NCBI RefSeq assembly: GCF_007752345.1
Contig: NZ_CP036299.1
Span: 4,498,001-4,562,000, forward strand
Source: Planctopirus ephydatiae
GTDB taxonomy: Bacteria; Planctomycetota; Planctomycetia; Planctomycetales; Planctomycetaceae
Direction of reading: 5' to 3'
DNA: 64,000 nt
Shown piece by piece: positions 18,425 through 27,647 of the stretch (positions within the stretch are counted from its first letter, which is position 1; each line of letters opens with the position of its first letter). A program made the position numbers and the translations under genes. Under the pieces are notes generated by a model. It ran no database searches. It was given only the letters and a program-made list of their open reading frames with translations, and was not told the DNA's origin.

Positions 18425-19738
18425 TCAATCCGCCACAGCAAGGCAGATTCTGGGGCCGCGGACACTGCTTGAAAGATCCAGCTCACTCATCGCCTCTTGC
18501 AATTGGCCAGCCGTCGTACGATGCGTCATGATCACGAGTGGCACCACAGGGGTGTTGCTCTTGGCATCGACTTCAGGAGCTTCCGGTTGCACAATCGAAG
18601 CCAGGCTGATTCCCTTAGCCCCCAGAATGCCCGTGACTTCGGCCATCACGTTCGGTTTATCTTCAACCCGCAATCGTAGGAAATAGCGGCTCGTCGTCTG
18701 ATCGGCAGGCATCACCGGGTATTCGGGACGCTCACGCCACAGATCGAGACGTTCGAAAGTCAGCTGTGCTCGACCCACGGCAAGATCGATCAGGTCGGCT
18801 GCACAGGCTGATGCCGTCGGTGCCTGCCCTGCTCCACGGCCCGAATACCACATTTTGCCAACCATGTCGCCTTCGAGCAAAACCGCATTAAACGGGCCAG
18901 AAATCTGCGAAAGGGGCGTATCCTTACGAATCAAAGTGGGCCGGACACTCATTTCCAGCTCGCGATTGGTGAGCCGGGCCTGTGCCAGCAACTTGATGTG
19001 ATAACCCAGATCACTGGCACATTTGAGGTCGCTCAAATCGAGCGAATCGATCCCTTGAATTTCGAACTGGCTGGTGGTGACGCGGGTGCCAAAGGCCAGT
19101 TGGCACAAAATCCCCAGCTTCTGGGCAGCATCCAGCCCATTGACATCCAAAGTTGGGTCGGACTCGGCATAGCCAAGATCCTGGGCCTGTTTGAGAGCCG
19201 TGTGATAATGCTGGTGGTTGGCCTGCATCTCCGTGAGAATGTAGTTACTCGTTCCATTCAAAATCGCCTGAATGGCAATGATCTGATTGGCCGCCATCGA
19301 CTGCCCGACAGCCGCAATAATGGGAATCCCACCCGCCACAGCCGCTTCAAAGCAAACTGTACGCCCGTATTCTCTGGCGGCATGGAAAATCTCGTTCCCA
19401 TGTTCGCACAAGAGGGCTTTATTGGCCGTGACGACGTCTTTTCCCGCTTTGAGAAGTGCCAGAATGACTTCTCGTGCGGGATGAATCCCCCCCATCAGTT
19501 CCATGGCGACAGTGATTTCCGGATCGTTGATCACAGCCTGAATATCATTCGTCAAGACACCGCTTTCGAGGCGGATGTCCCTTGGCTTATTCAGGTTACG
19601 AACAACTGCCCGCTTGAGGACAATGGGGCGGCCAGCCCGTTCGGCAATGCGATGCGGGTGATCCGTGAGAATCCGAGCCACGCCTGTGCCCACGTTGCCT
19701 AAACCAACAATCCCAACCTTCAATGGTGCGACCGCCAT
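18425..19738 (-). CDS. hom: Homoserine dehydrogenase with C-terminal ACT domain
   Basis: 437 codons from the ATG at 19738 (GGAG nine bases upstream); the frame reaches back to 19756 but without such a site. Homoserine dehydrogenase reduces aspartate semialdehyde to homoserine with NAD(P)H, feeding threonine and methionine. Visible: Rossmann motif VGIVGLGNVGTG (about 8-19), EAAVAGGIPII (about 130), NGTSNYILTEM (about 165), substrate-binding KLGILCQLAFG, and a C-terminal ACT domain (FLRLRVEDKPNVMAEVTGILG, about 345-420) that normally gives threonine feedback. No thrB or thrC is adjacent. It is divergent from mqnA. Confidence 0.95.
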   Translation of the reverse strand: MAVAPLKVGIVGLGNVGTGVARILTDHPHRIAERAGRPIVLKRAVVRNLNKPRDIRLESGVLTNDIQAVINDPEITVAMELMGGIHPAREVILALLKAGKDVVTANKALLCEHGNEIFHAAREYGRTVCFEAAVAGGIPIIAAVGQSMAANQIIAIQAILNGTSNYILTEMQANHQHYHTALKQAQDLGYAESDPTLDVNGLDAAQKLGILCQLAFGTRVTTSQFEIQGIDSLDLSDLKCASDLGYHIKLLAQARLTNRELEMSVRPTLIRKDTPLSQISGPFNAVLLEGDMVGKMWYSGRGAGQAPTASACAADLIDLAVGRAQLTFERLDLWRERPEYPVMPADQTTSRYFLRLRVEDKPNVMAEVTGILGAKGISLASIVQPEAPEVDAKSNTPVVPLVIMTHRTTAGQLQEAMSELDLSSSVRGPRICLAVAD

Positions 19739-19973
19739 GGGGTCTCCGACATACAACAGTTAAGAGCGCTTGCAGAATTCGGTTTTGAATAGAGAGAAGT
19801 CATGTTAGAAACAGCTTTTCGCCATCCAATAATGTTGTCATCGTAATGGCGGTGAAGATGTCCTGCCACACTACAGGCGTACTTCAAGCCGACCACCCAC
19901 TGAACATCCGTGACAATCCGGCTGATCCGCTCTCAACAGTTTTCCATCTTCCACTTTGAAAGGAGACTTGGGC

Positions 19974-20870
19974 ATGTCCATCACAACCCCTGCTTTCCAG
20001 GTGGGAGCGGTGACTTATCTGAATTCCAAGCCGCTGATTGAAGACCTGCCTGAACTTTTTCCCAACTCCACGTTGAAGCTCGATTATCCCAGCCGACTAG
20101 CGGATGCTCTGGCGGCCCATCAACTCGATGTGGCACTCATTCCATCCATCGAATACTTCCGGCTGGCACCAAAAACTCCCTGCAGGATTGTCTCCGACGC
20201 CTGTGTGGCCACACACGGCCCGGTGCACAGCGTGAAACTCTACAGCAGAGTCCCCTGGAGCAAAGTTCGGACACTGGCGCTGGATGAAGGTTCCCGTACC
20301 AGTGCCACACTTGCCCGGATTCTGCTGCACGAACGCCTGGGACTGAAGCCGAGACTCACCTCATTCCCATTGGGTTCATCGATCGAAGAGACCGATGCCG
20401 ACGCTGTGCTGATGATTGGCGATCGCGCGATGTCAGCTCCCAGGGAGACATTTTTCGATGCGTGGGACCTGGGCGAAGAGTGGCATCGCGATACGAACCT
20501 CCCTTTTGTGTTCGCTATGTGGGTGGCTACTGGCCGCCTGGTGGAATCCTCACACATCAAGCCAGACCGAATTCATCAACCGACCAATCCTGATGCCTCT
20601 GAGCCATTCCATCTCGACCATCTGGCAACCTTGCTTGCTGAAGCCCGCGATCGAGGCGTGGCTCGCTGTGAAGCTGTGGCTGCCCGAGAAGCACAACACA
20701 TGCGGCTGACAACTGAAGAGATTGTCCGCTACTTTACTGAGAATCTGTTTTTCACCATGGGGCCAGACGAAAAGCGAGGACTGCAGTTGTACTATCAACT
20801 TGCCACCCGCCTGAATCTGGCCCCGTCAGGAGTTCAATGTGAGTTCTGCGATCCAGTCCATTCTCGATAA
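19974..20870 (+). CDS. mqnA: Chorismate dehydratase MqnA (futalosine menaquinone pathway)
   Basis: 298 codons from the ATG at 19974, preceded by AAGGAG; a TTG at 19956 lies within that site and is rejected. MqnA dehydrates chorismate to 3-[(1-carboxyvinyl)oxy]benzoate, the first step of the futalosine route to menaquinone. The family start VGAVTYLNSKPLIEDLP is present, followed by DVALIPSIEYFR, the SRTSATLARILL block and a W-D-L-G-E-E-W segment near residue 165. The stop overlaps the start of the next gene by 32 bases, so the two are co-transcribed and probably translationally coupled. Confidence 0.92.
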   Translation: MSITTPAFQVGAVTYLNSKPLIEDLPELFPNSTLKLDYPSRLADALAAHQLDVALIPSIEYFRLAPKTPCRIVSDACVATHGPVHSVKLYSRVPWSKVRTLALDEGSRTSATLARILLHERLGLKPRLTSFPLGSSIEETDADAVLMIGDRAMSAPRETFFDAWDLGEEWHRDTNLPFVFAMWVATGRLVESSHIKPDRIHQPTNPDASEPFHLDHLATLLAEARDRGVARCEAVAAREAQHMRLTTEEIVRYFTENLFFTMGPDEKRGLQLYYQLATRLNLAPSGVQCEFCDPVHSR

Positions 20871-22047
20871 AGCCACCCAGGGAGATCGCCTGTCCTTCGA
20901 TGAAGGCCTCGCCCTGATCTCATCGCACGATTTACCCGCGATTGGAGATGCGGCTCATCGTGTGACCCATCGCCTCCATCCCGAACTATTTCGAACTTAT
21001 AACATCGACCGGAATATCAACTACACCAATATCTGCACGGCTGTCTGCGATTTCTGTGCGTTCTATCGACCGCCCAAACATGCCGAAGGGTACGTGCTTT
21101 CGAAAGAAGAACTGCACCAGAAAATTGCCGAGACGGTTGAACTTGGTGGAGATCAGATTCTGCTCCAGGGGGGATTGCATCCTCATTACAAACTGGAGTG
21201 GTACGAGGAGATGTTGAGCGGGATCAAGTCGGCCTTTCCGCAAGTCAACATTCATGGCTTCTCCCCTCCTGAAATTTACCACTTCACGAAGGTGAATAAG
21301 CTTCCACTCAAGACCATCCTCGAGCGGCTCAAAGAGGCTGGGTTAGGGAGTTTGCCCGGAGGTGGCGGTGAAATTCTCGTGGATCGCGTCCGCAAGGAAA
21401 TCACCCGCGGAAAAGTGCTCACTGATGATTGGCTCGACGTGCATCGTGAATGGCACAAGCTTGGCGGGAAATCGACCTGCACGATGATGTACGGTCATGT
21501 CGAAACATTGGCAGAACGAATTGAGCACCTCGAACGATTGCGTCAGCTGCAGGATGAAACCGGCGGCTTCACCGCGTTCATCTGCTGGTCTTTCCAGCCC
21601 GATCATACCGAGATGGCTCACATTCCACCGGCTGGCGCTTTTGAATATCTGAAGACTCAGGCCGTCGCGAGGCTCTACCTCGACAATATTCCTAATATCC
21701 AGTCTTCATGGGTCACTCAAGGTGAGAAAATTGGAGGCCTCGCTTTGTTCTACGGGGCCAACGATATGGGAAGCCTGATGATCGAAGAGAACGTGGTGGC
21801 ACAAGCCGGGACAGTCCATCATTTGACACTGGCCACAATTCGCCGACTTATTGAGGATGCGGGCTATATTCCCAGACAACGCAATGTCTTCTACGAGTAT
21901 ATCGACCAGTATCCACCAGCGCCCGGGACAACCTTACCCGAGTTACCGCTGGCCCGACCTGCAGATGATCATACTGCGTGTGCTTCCACACAAAACACCG
22001 TTGTACCGATGAAAGCCGACAACGAACTTCTTACGATTCTCAACTAA
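20839..22047 (+). CDS. mqnC: Cyclic dehypoxanthinyl futalosine synthase MqnC (radical SAM)
   Basis: 402 codons with a GTG start at 20839; AGGAG eight bases upstream lies inside the end of mqnA. The radical SAM cluster motif is CTAVCDFC, within NYTNICTAVCDFCAFYR (about residues 62-78). PGGGGEILVDRVR (about 173-185) and FICWSFQPDHTEM near 250 also match the MqnC/MqnE group. I favour MqnC, which closes the ring of dehypoxanthine futalosine, because of the CDFCAFYR form and the pairing with mqnA; MqnE is the alternative. The last 35 residues are variable. The remaining pathway genes are not in the window. Confidence 0.87.
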   Translation: MSSAIQSILDKATQGDRLSFDEGLALISSHDLPAIGDAAHRVTHRLHPELFRTYNIDRNINYTNICTAVCDFCAFYRPPKHAEGYVLSKEELHQKIAETVELGGDQILLQGGLHPHYKLEWYEEMLSGIKSAFPQVNIHGFSPPEIYHFTKVNKLPLKTILERLKEAGLGSLPGGGGEILVDRVRKEITRGKVLTDDWLDVHREWHKLGGKSTCTMMYGHVETLAERIEHLERLRQLQDETGGFTAFICWSFQPDHTEMAHIPPAGAFEYLKTQAVARLYLDNIPNIQSSWVTQGEKIGGLALFYGANDMGSLMIEENVVAQAGTVHHLTLATIRRLIEDAGYIPRQRNVFYEYIDQYPPAPGTTLPELPLARPADDHTACASTQNTVVPMKADNELLTILN

Positions 22048-22139
22048 ATCGTTGCCATTTGAGCCAGCACGAGATCATCGTAGTTCATACAGTATCTCGA
22101 CCCTCAAAATCGTAGGAAGTATCGTATCCCCAAGTGATC

Positions 22140-22496
22140 ATGAACAATATTCAACGTTACGGAACAACTCGCCGCTGGTCAGATTCCGTCGTGCATGGTG
22201 GGGTGGCTTACTTCGTCGAAGTGCCAGCCGATGCAGCAGCCGCTCCAGAGGCACAGTTCTCACAGATCTTTCAGCAGGTCGAAGCCACGCTTCAGAGTGT
22301 CGGGAGTCGCTTAGACCGGCTGCTGCAGGTAATGGTCTATCTGCCCTATCCTGAGGATCTGGCCGAGTTCAACCGCCAGTGGGATAACTGGATTCCCGAA
22401 GGCCATGCCCCGTCGCGTGCTTGTCTGCATGCGGCATTGGTCAATCCTGCTTATCGAGTCGAACTCGTGATGACTGCAGCAGTCATCGAGCGCTAA
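22140..22496 (+). CDS. RidA-family (YjgF/UK114) protein
   Basis: 118 codons from the ATG at 22140; an in-frame GTG at 22134 is possible. RidA-type proteins hydrolyse reactive enamine/imine intermediates from amino-acid metabolism or have related roles. The fold is visible: RWSDSVVHGGVAYFVEVP at the start, QIFQQVEATLQSVGSRLDRLLQVMVYLP in the middle, and APSRACLHAALVNPAYRVELVMTAA at the end. The conserved Arg that binds carboxylates is likely the one in PSRAC. It differs in detail from canonical RidA, so it may belong to a sister group. It is close behind mqnC on the same strand. Confidence 0.85.
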   Translation: MNNIQRYGTTRRWSDSVVHGGVAYFVEVPADAAAAPEAQFSQIFQQVEATLQSVGSRLDRLLQVMVYLPYPEDLAEFNRQWDNWIPEGHAPSRACLHAALVNPAYRVELVMTAAVIER

Positions 22497-22499
22497 GGT

Positions 22500-22530
22500 A
22501 TGCTTGCTCGGAGCCGCAAGCATGGCACAC
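22500..22530 (+). repeat. REP-like palindromic element A, copy 2
   Basis: Arms ATGCTTG (22500-22506) and CAAGCAT (22517-22523), then GGCACAC. The centre is CTCGGAGCCG, differing from copy 1 at three positions. It lies immediately after the RidA-type stop, between convergent genes. Confidence 0.75.
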
Positions 22531-22561
22531 AGAGCGATATCATTTCACAGAAGTGCATGGC

Positions 22562-23764
22562 TCAAGATTTGTCCGCAAAGTGGCTTTCGAGCCATCTTCG
22601 ATCAACGTCTGGCCAGCCGGCACTGAACTCAAGTCGCTTGCCAATCATCGGATGGGTGAATCCTAACCTGGCTGCATGCAGGTAGAGCCGGGGAACTCCA
22701 TCGAGAGAATGTGTCCCGTAGACATCATCTCCCACAATGGGGTTTCCTTTTTCGGAGAGATGAATTCGTACCTGATGTGTCCGCCCGGTCTCAAGCTGGC
22801 AGCGGATCCAGCTGACAGATGCAAACTCACCAGTTCCTGACTTGAAGTGACCCTGCCGACTGGCCACGAGATTGGTCGACGCCAATTTTCCTGGTGGTAA
22901 TGGATTGGTTACAGGACTTTCTTCGGCCCCCGCTTCGAGCATAGTTACCGGCTGGCGGCTTCCTCGGCGGCCATCGCCCCGGTCTCGTATCAGTTCACTT
23001 TCCAAGCGTTGAGGCTCAATCCAGCCCCAGACCAGAGCCTCGTACTCCCGCAGCACATCATGAGCTTGAAACTGAGCGTAGAGCTTTGCTCCCGCTTCAG
23101 GAACCCGGCTCAAGACAACGAGTCCACTGGTCTGACGATCGAGCCGGTGAGCGGCTCTCACATGACACGGCGGGGCTTTCGGTGTATGCAATCTCGATTT
23201 TGCAGGACTGCCTGTCGCATCGCGCCGCTGAGAATCACGACGCATCTGGTCTCGACGATGAACAGGGCGCTGACCGGCGGGTAACGATTGCGGCCTGCCA
23301 GGCGATGTCGGGTTTGTTCTCCCGGCAATGGTGGCCTCCCGCCCTCCCATCAAACGAATGGTGACTGCTTCATCGAGTGTCAATGCACGCCAGCGTAACT
23401 CGGGCGAATCTGGCAGATCGTCATGCCGGCGCTCTGTGACCATCCCTTCAGGCTTCAGTGCGACCACGATCTGTTCATCGACATAGAGCAGTTCAATCGA
23501 GTTTTCATCGGGCAATGCAACCGCCGGATGAGCGAGAACTTCCAGTCGATCACGCTCTGTAAGACGGCGGGTTTCATCGAAGCAGGCGTAACGATTGACG
23601 AGCACTCGGCGCTGCTCGATCAGTTTACGGACTGCACTCCAGCTTTGATCGGGGAGCAACTTCCGCAATGTGGCAACAATCGTCTGGCCAACGAGCGAAG
23701 AATCGACAACGACAGGAAGCATAACCACAGGAGCAGGAACTGGACGAGGCACTGGAGATTCCAT
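22562..23764 (-). CDS. RluA-family pseudouridine synthase with a basic insertion
   Basis: 400 codons. The N-terminus has an S4-like RNA-binding domain (SWSAVRKLIEQRRVLVNRYACFD, about 41-63). The catalytic motif HRLDRQTSG lies at 206-214, with Asp209 as nucleophile; the domain continues with ETGRTHQVRIHL and NPIVGDDVYG. It converts specific uridines of rRNA or tRNA to pseudouridine. Compared with ordinary RluA/C/D proteins (about 300 residues) it carries roughly 60 extra residues, rich in Arg, Pro and Ser, at about 140-200 just before the active site, and a smaller one near 270-300. The start ATG at 23764 is the first in frame. Confidence 0.9.
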   Translation of the reverse strand: MESPVPRPVPAPVVMLPVVVDSSLVGQTIVATLRKLLPDQSWSAVRKLIEQRRVLVNRYACFDETRRLTERDRLEVLAHPAVALPDENSIELLYVDEQIVVALKPEGMVTERRHDDLPDSPELRWRALTLDEAVTIRLMGGREATIAGRTNPTSPGRPQSLPAGQRPVHRRDQMRRDSQRRDATGSPAKSRLHTPKAPPCHVRAAHRLDRQTSGLVVLSRVPEAGAKLYAQFQAHDVLREYEALVWGWIEPQRLESELIRDRGDGRRGSRQPVTMLEAGAEESPVTNPLPPGKLASTNLVASRQGHFKSGTGEFASVSWIRCQLETGRTHQVRIHLSEKGNPIVGDDVYGTHSLDGVPRLYLHAARLGFTHPMIGKRLEFSAGWPDVDRRWLESHFADKS

Positions 23765-24309
23765 AAATGCAACGATTGAGGCGCAACATCCAAAGCGGAT
23801 TCAATAGTCTGGCTGGCCTAAAGAATATAACGCAAAATGATCCGCAGGTCGCGTGGATCGAGGCGGATGGCTGCCCAGTGCCGAGCTTTGGCCTAAGAGT
23901 GTTCTTTTACCACAGTGATCTGTTGCCGCAAGTCAGAACATTGTGATGACGATATACTTTAAGGATCTGCGTGTATCGAGCACGACAGGCCTCTTGGCAG
24001 GATCGGGATGCTCCATGAGTTTGGCCGCATCCTCCGGAGTAATGATCCCGATTTCTGCCGGTAAGACTTCTCCGATGAAGAGCATGGCGAAAGCCAGCAA
24101 AGCGACATGCAACGAAGTCTTCAGGGCATTTCTCATGGATTCCGGGCCATTCCGCTGCTGATGTTTCCACCGACACCCCTGCGGGTCGGACTCACCAACA
24201 ATCTTACGCCCATTAGAATATCACCGCCACTGAAGGCAGGTAGCTGTTGCTCGCGAACTGGCATGTGGCCATTGAAGTTCTTCAAGCGACTCATGACACG
24301 ATGACCGCT
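23765..24309. other. Spacer holding a rhodanese remnant
   Basis: About 545 bases between the pseudouridine synthase and MsrB genes. The only protein-like signal is the short minus-strand frame at 23933-24136. Confidence 0.35.
23933..24136 (-). pseudogene. Possible truncated exported rhodanese-like gene
   Basis: 67 codons with a signal-like start (MRNALKTSLHVALLAFAMLFIGEVLPAE), then IITPEDAAKLMEHPDPAKRPVVLDTR, which resembles the first third of a rhodanese domain (the 'lvDvR' strand). The expected continuation, a GHIPGA-like loop and the CxxGxR active-site loop, is missing: the frame ends 11 residues later in unrelated sequence. I read it as a deletion remnant. It could instead be a short expressed peptide. 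Confidence 0.35.
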
Positions 24310-24762
24310 TCAGGCCAGGTTCTGCACTTTCTTGAGTGAGACGGCATTGATGCAGTAGCGCAGGCCTGAGGGTGCCGGACCGTCGGGGAAGACGTGGCCC
24401 AGGTGTGCACCGCAGATGTTGCAGGTCACTTCCACGCGCACCATCCCATAGCTGTTATCGAGGTGATAGGCCACATGGCCGACATCCTGGGGCTGTGTAA
24501 ACGATGGCCAACCTGTCCCGCTCTCAAACTTTTCAGAGGCATCAAAGAGCGTTGTCCCACAACAGGTACAGGCATACTCGCCCGGCTCGAACAACCGACA
24601 CATTTGCGAACTATGGGCGCGCTCCGTTCCCTTTTCCCGGGTGATCCGAAACTGTTCGTCAGTCAGCAGGGCTTTCCACTCGGCGTCACTCTTCTCGACT
24701 TTTCGTGGCGGGACAGGATTCCCCTGTTGAGCAAAGTTCAGCACGTCTTTCCAGGTCAGCAT
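24310..24762 (-). CDS. msrB: Peptide-methionine (R)-S-oxide reductase MsrB
   Basis: 150 codons; the start at 24762 has GGGAGAG upstream. MsrB reduces the R-epimer of methionine sulfoxide in proteins. Both zinc-binding pairs are present (Cys65/Cys68 in CTCCG and Cys114/Cys117 in CNICG), together with GTGWPSF, HLGHVFPDGP and the catalytic block RYCINAVSL with Cys137. It has no signal peptide, so it is cytoplasmic. No msrA is adjacent. Cys55 in SSQMCRLF sits where many MsrB enzymes keep the recycling cysteine. Confidence 0.95.
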   Translation of the reverse strand: MLTWKDVLNFAQQGNPVPPRKVEKSDAEWKALLTDEQFRITREKGTERAHSSQMCRLFEPGEYACTCCGTTLFDASEKFESGTGWPSFTQPQDVGHVAYHLDNSYGMVRVEVTCNICGAHLGHVFPDGPAPSGLRYCINAVSLKKVQNLA

Positions 24763-24899
24763 CGAGTCTCTCCCGCGCGATTTGTCATCAACGAATCCGT
24801 AACGCTCCGACGGATGACTTTTCGTTCAACATACGAAGTCTATGGAGTATTGCAGGCATGAACTGTTGATGCGATCGACCTGATGTCAAAATCATGTCG

Positions 24900-26078
24900 C
24901 TATTTCACGTCCCGCAGACGGTCGAAAGTCACCCATTCATTCCATTCGGGCCCCCATTTGTCATACTTGACCAGATGCAGGCCGTGCTTCACTCCGATAA
25001 TCCTTCCTCGATACCATTCGCTTTTCCACTGAATCTCAACCGGGCTGTTGATGGGCCTGGTCACAGGAGTCGGCGTTCTCAAACGTTCGGGAGTCACCCA
25101 CTCGTCGTCACTTTCCTGATAGCCGTAGTAATGCACCCGACTTAATGCCCCATTGCGACCGATGACAAAGCCGCGATAGTACTTTCCTTGCCACTCGATT
25201 TCGGCTCGCTGGCCAATTTCCGGGTCAGTCGGTTTGTGCGATGTCCGGATGACGAAGTTCGGGTTGAACCCTTTCGTGAACAAACTCTGCGACATCTGAC
25301 GCTCGGCAAAAGCCATATCGAGTTGAATGTTCGCGTCCAGCTCTGAGAACGTGATCTGACCGTTGCCGTCATCATCCATGTAACCACGACCTCGAAAGGC
25401 CGAAATCAGGTTCTCGGTAAATGTCCAATTCCCTGTTGAACTCGAATTGTGGTGCGCCGATGCCAGCACTGCGAACGAAACTTTGGGATCAGGAAGCTGG
25501 CGTACCGCTTCGGCCATGGCACCGGAAAAGCAGTGATCGAGGGCGATGACCACCCGTTGTGCCCGGCATAACCGATTGATCTCACGGGCAATTGACGCGA
25601 CTTCCCAGCCGCGATTGGGACCAGCCGTATCATAACTGACGAGGAATGTCTGTTTGTGATCGCTCGTGTTGTAGCCGTGCCCGCAATAGTAAACGATGAC
25701 GAGATCGTCTTTCGCCGGCTGCTTGAGAAAACGAGTGAACTCCTTTTCGATGGCGGCTGTGGTTCCCTGCTCATCGCAGAGATACGTGATCTGAGCTGCC
25801 GGCACGCCGCACTCCTTAAGGACTTGCAGCATCTCGGCATCGCGCCGATGTTTCTGAGGAAACGGCCCGTGTTGCGGGTTTTCCCAACGCAACAGACCCA
25901 CGCAGAAGACCCACGTTCGAGCGGGTTGCCAGTTTGCATCTGCTCCACCGACTCCGGCTTCGGGCTGTGCGGCTGTAACAATCTCAGTCCGAGACCACAA
26001 CAGAATCAAAACAATCAGCGCGACCATCAGCCAACGTTCGAACCGGAAGAACAGAAGACCTGTCACGGTGACTTCCAC
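24900..26078 (-). CDS. Exported caspase-like protein with EF-hand and two Tudor/agenet-like repeats
   Basis: 392 codons from a GTG at 26078; the ATG at 26027 would remove 17 residues from the leader. Residues 14-36 form a signal peptide or membrane anchor. Residues 53-225 are a caspase p20-like fold: His134 in YYCGHGYN and Cys183 in ALDHCFSG are the expected catalytic pair. A canonical 12-residue EF-hand loop follows at 235-246 (DDDGNGQITFSE, with D, D, N at positions 1, 3, 5, Gly at 6 and Glu at 12). Two agenet/Tudor-like repeats end the protein (about 286-334 and 344-390), each with the pattern W..(K/W)YYRG.(V/I)IG, then (D/N)EWV...RLR. The layout suggests a calcium-responsive protease with ligand-binding modules, outside the inner membrane. 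It follows a DUF1559 gene on the same strand. Confidence 0.85.
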   Translation of the reverse strand: MEVTVTGLLFFRFERWLMVALIVLILLWSRTEIVTAAQPEAGVGGADANWQPARTWVFCVGLLRWENPQHGPFPQKHRRDAEMLQVLKECGVPAAQITYLCDEQGTTAAIEKEFTRFLKQPAKDDLVIVYYCGHGYNTSDHKQTFLVSYDTAGPNRGWEVASIAREINRLCRAQRVVIALDHCFSGAMAEAVRQLPDPKVSFAVLASAHHNSSSTGNWTFTENLISAFRGRGYMDDDGNGQITFSELDANIQLDMAFAERQMSQSLFTKGFNPNFVIRTSHKPTDPEIGQRAEIEWQGKYYRGFVIGRNGALSRVHYYGYQESDDEWVTPERLRTPTPVTRPINSPVEIQWKSEWYRGRIIGVKHGLHLVKYDKWGPEWNEWVTFDRLRDVK

Positions 26079-26260
26079 TGAGGGTTATGAACGGGGGAGA
26101 AAAGAAAGCTTCCGCCACTTTGGGAAAAGTTGCTCCCCGATCCGGACGAATCCGGCAGCGGAAATTCAAAATGCTCGCAAATGGAGCCAAGCCATCACCA
26201 TCATTCGATGGAGACGGCTCGGCCAAGTCAGTTGAAAAAGAGACGAACGCGAACCCGCAA

Positions 26261-27235
26261 TCAGAATTCACCAACGGTGGCTCCGTCGTTGATCATGGCT
26301 AAATTGCGATAAGTGCCGATATCCATATTCTCGCTGAGAAAACGAACGGTGCCGTCCCCCATGAGAAAGTGGGCTCCTCCCGTGTGAAGACTACCGAACC
26401 CCGGCGTCCAGCCCCGGTTGGAATTAGTGAGTTGGCTGTTGAGACGAAACCACGTATCGCCAATACTCGCTCGGCCCTCGACAGTTGACCGGTTAATCAC
26501 TCCGGCCCATGGGGCGTGACCGTCGTCGTCCAGTGCATTTGTGGCGGGGGTATAGCGCTCGCCAACGAGCAGCACGTTGCTTGAACCGTCTGTCATATCA
26601 CGCAGTCCTGTTCGACTGTTCTCAGTGAAAGTTCCACGATAGGTCGCGAATGTAGGAATTGCTGCATCCGAAATACCTGCCGCCACTCCTCCGGAAAAAA
26701 AAGTGCCAGCAACGGCGGGATAGTTGGAGCGGCCGAAGTTGATTCCCCTATCTTCCACCGCGGAGTTATCGGCCATGCGAACATTACCATTTGAAAGGGT
26801 CGGGCCACCCACATCCGATGGGCAGCGCAAGGCCCCCAGAGGTGTCTTCAGGGCGTCGGACATCGCTGTGGTGACAGCTGGCAATCCAATCGCTCCCGGA
26901 TAGGGAAACGATGATGAAAAACGCGGCGAAAGGACGTTGTAGAGCGGTGACTGATCCAACTGCGGCAGGATCATGACATTCCAGCCCCATCCAGAATACG
27001 AAGTTCCCGCTGCATTGGTGCCAATCCAGCCAGGCGGGAATACGTTGGCCTGATCATGATAATTGTGCAGCGCCAGACCCAGTTGCTTGAGATTGTTTCG
27101 ACACTGTGTCCGACGGGCCGCTTCACGAGCCTGTTGCACAGCAGGAAGTAAGAGTGCGATCAGGATCGCGATAATCGCAATGACAACCAATAATTCGATG
27201 AGTGTGAAACCATGCTTGTGAATCTTCCCGAGCAT
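26261..27235 (-). CDS. DUF1559 prepilin-like protein, copy A
   Basis: 324 codons from the ATG at 27235; the frame continues upstream to 27310 without a signal. The start [20 protein letters not shown] is a type IV prepilin leader with cleavage expected at Gly9-Phe10, followed by the planctomycete hallmark [33 protein letters not shown]. The C-terminus ends in HTGGAHFLMGDGTVRFLSENMD, the DUF1559 signature. These proteins are amplified to dozens or hundreds per planctomycete genome and are thought to be pseudopilin-like surface or periplasmic proteins. It lies 180 bases upstream of the caspase-like gene on the same strand. Confidence 0.93.
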   Translation of the reverse strand: MLGKIHKHGFTLIELLVVIAIIAILIALLLPAVQQAREAARRTQCRNNLKQLGLALHNYHDQANVFPPGWIGTNAAGTSYSGWGWNVMILPQLDQSPLYNVLSPRFSSSFPYPGAIGLPAVTTAMSDALKTPLGALRCPSDVGGPTLSNGNVRMADNSAVEDRGINFGRSNYPAVAGTFFSGGVAAGISDAAIPTFATYRGTFTENSRTGLRDMTDGSSNVLLVGERYTPATNALDDDGHAPWAGVINRSTVEGRASIGDTWFRLNSQLTNSNRGWTPGFGSLHTGGAHFLMGDGTVRFLSENMDIGTYRNLAMINDGATVGEF

Positions 27236-27647
27236 TACTCGAACCCTTGATATCGAAGAAGGAAATTGGCGATTCCAGATTCCACACACAATAGCAATAT
27301 TCGCGCCCAATAAACTCGATAACCATTAGAGATGACGACTGGAAGTTGAGAATGCGATTCATGGGCACATGGGCATGCTTCATCACCCCAAGCAAATCAG
27401 ACTTTAGCATTCTCTGATGGGCACAAAGCGGTGCCATTTGACCTCTCGCACATAGGTCGATGGACTCATCCATTTTCTATTGACATTCGTTCGCATAGAA
27501 CTCGCGCGAACCTTCGCCTACAGATTGGGCAAGCGGGGCCAGCAGAAAGAAAACTCCACGCGTACCCCGTGAGCATTCATACTCATGACTGCTAAGGACC
27601 GTAGGTGTTGTTACGGACAGAGAATCAACCCTGTTGATCCGAACTCC
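27236..27647. other. Gene-less stretch upstream of DUF1559 copy A
   Basis: About 410 bases between the sigma-factor stop and the DUF1559 start, both on the minus strand. It must hold the DUF1559 promoter. I find no gene and no strong repeat. Confidence 0.3.

Noticed and set aside
18998-19702. Plus-strand open frame of 234 codons
   Set aside because: Antisense to homoserine dehydrogenase; no protein family signal.
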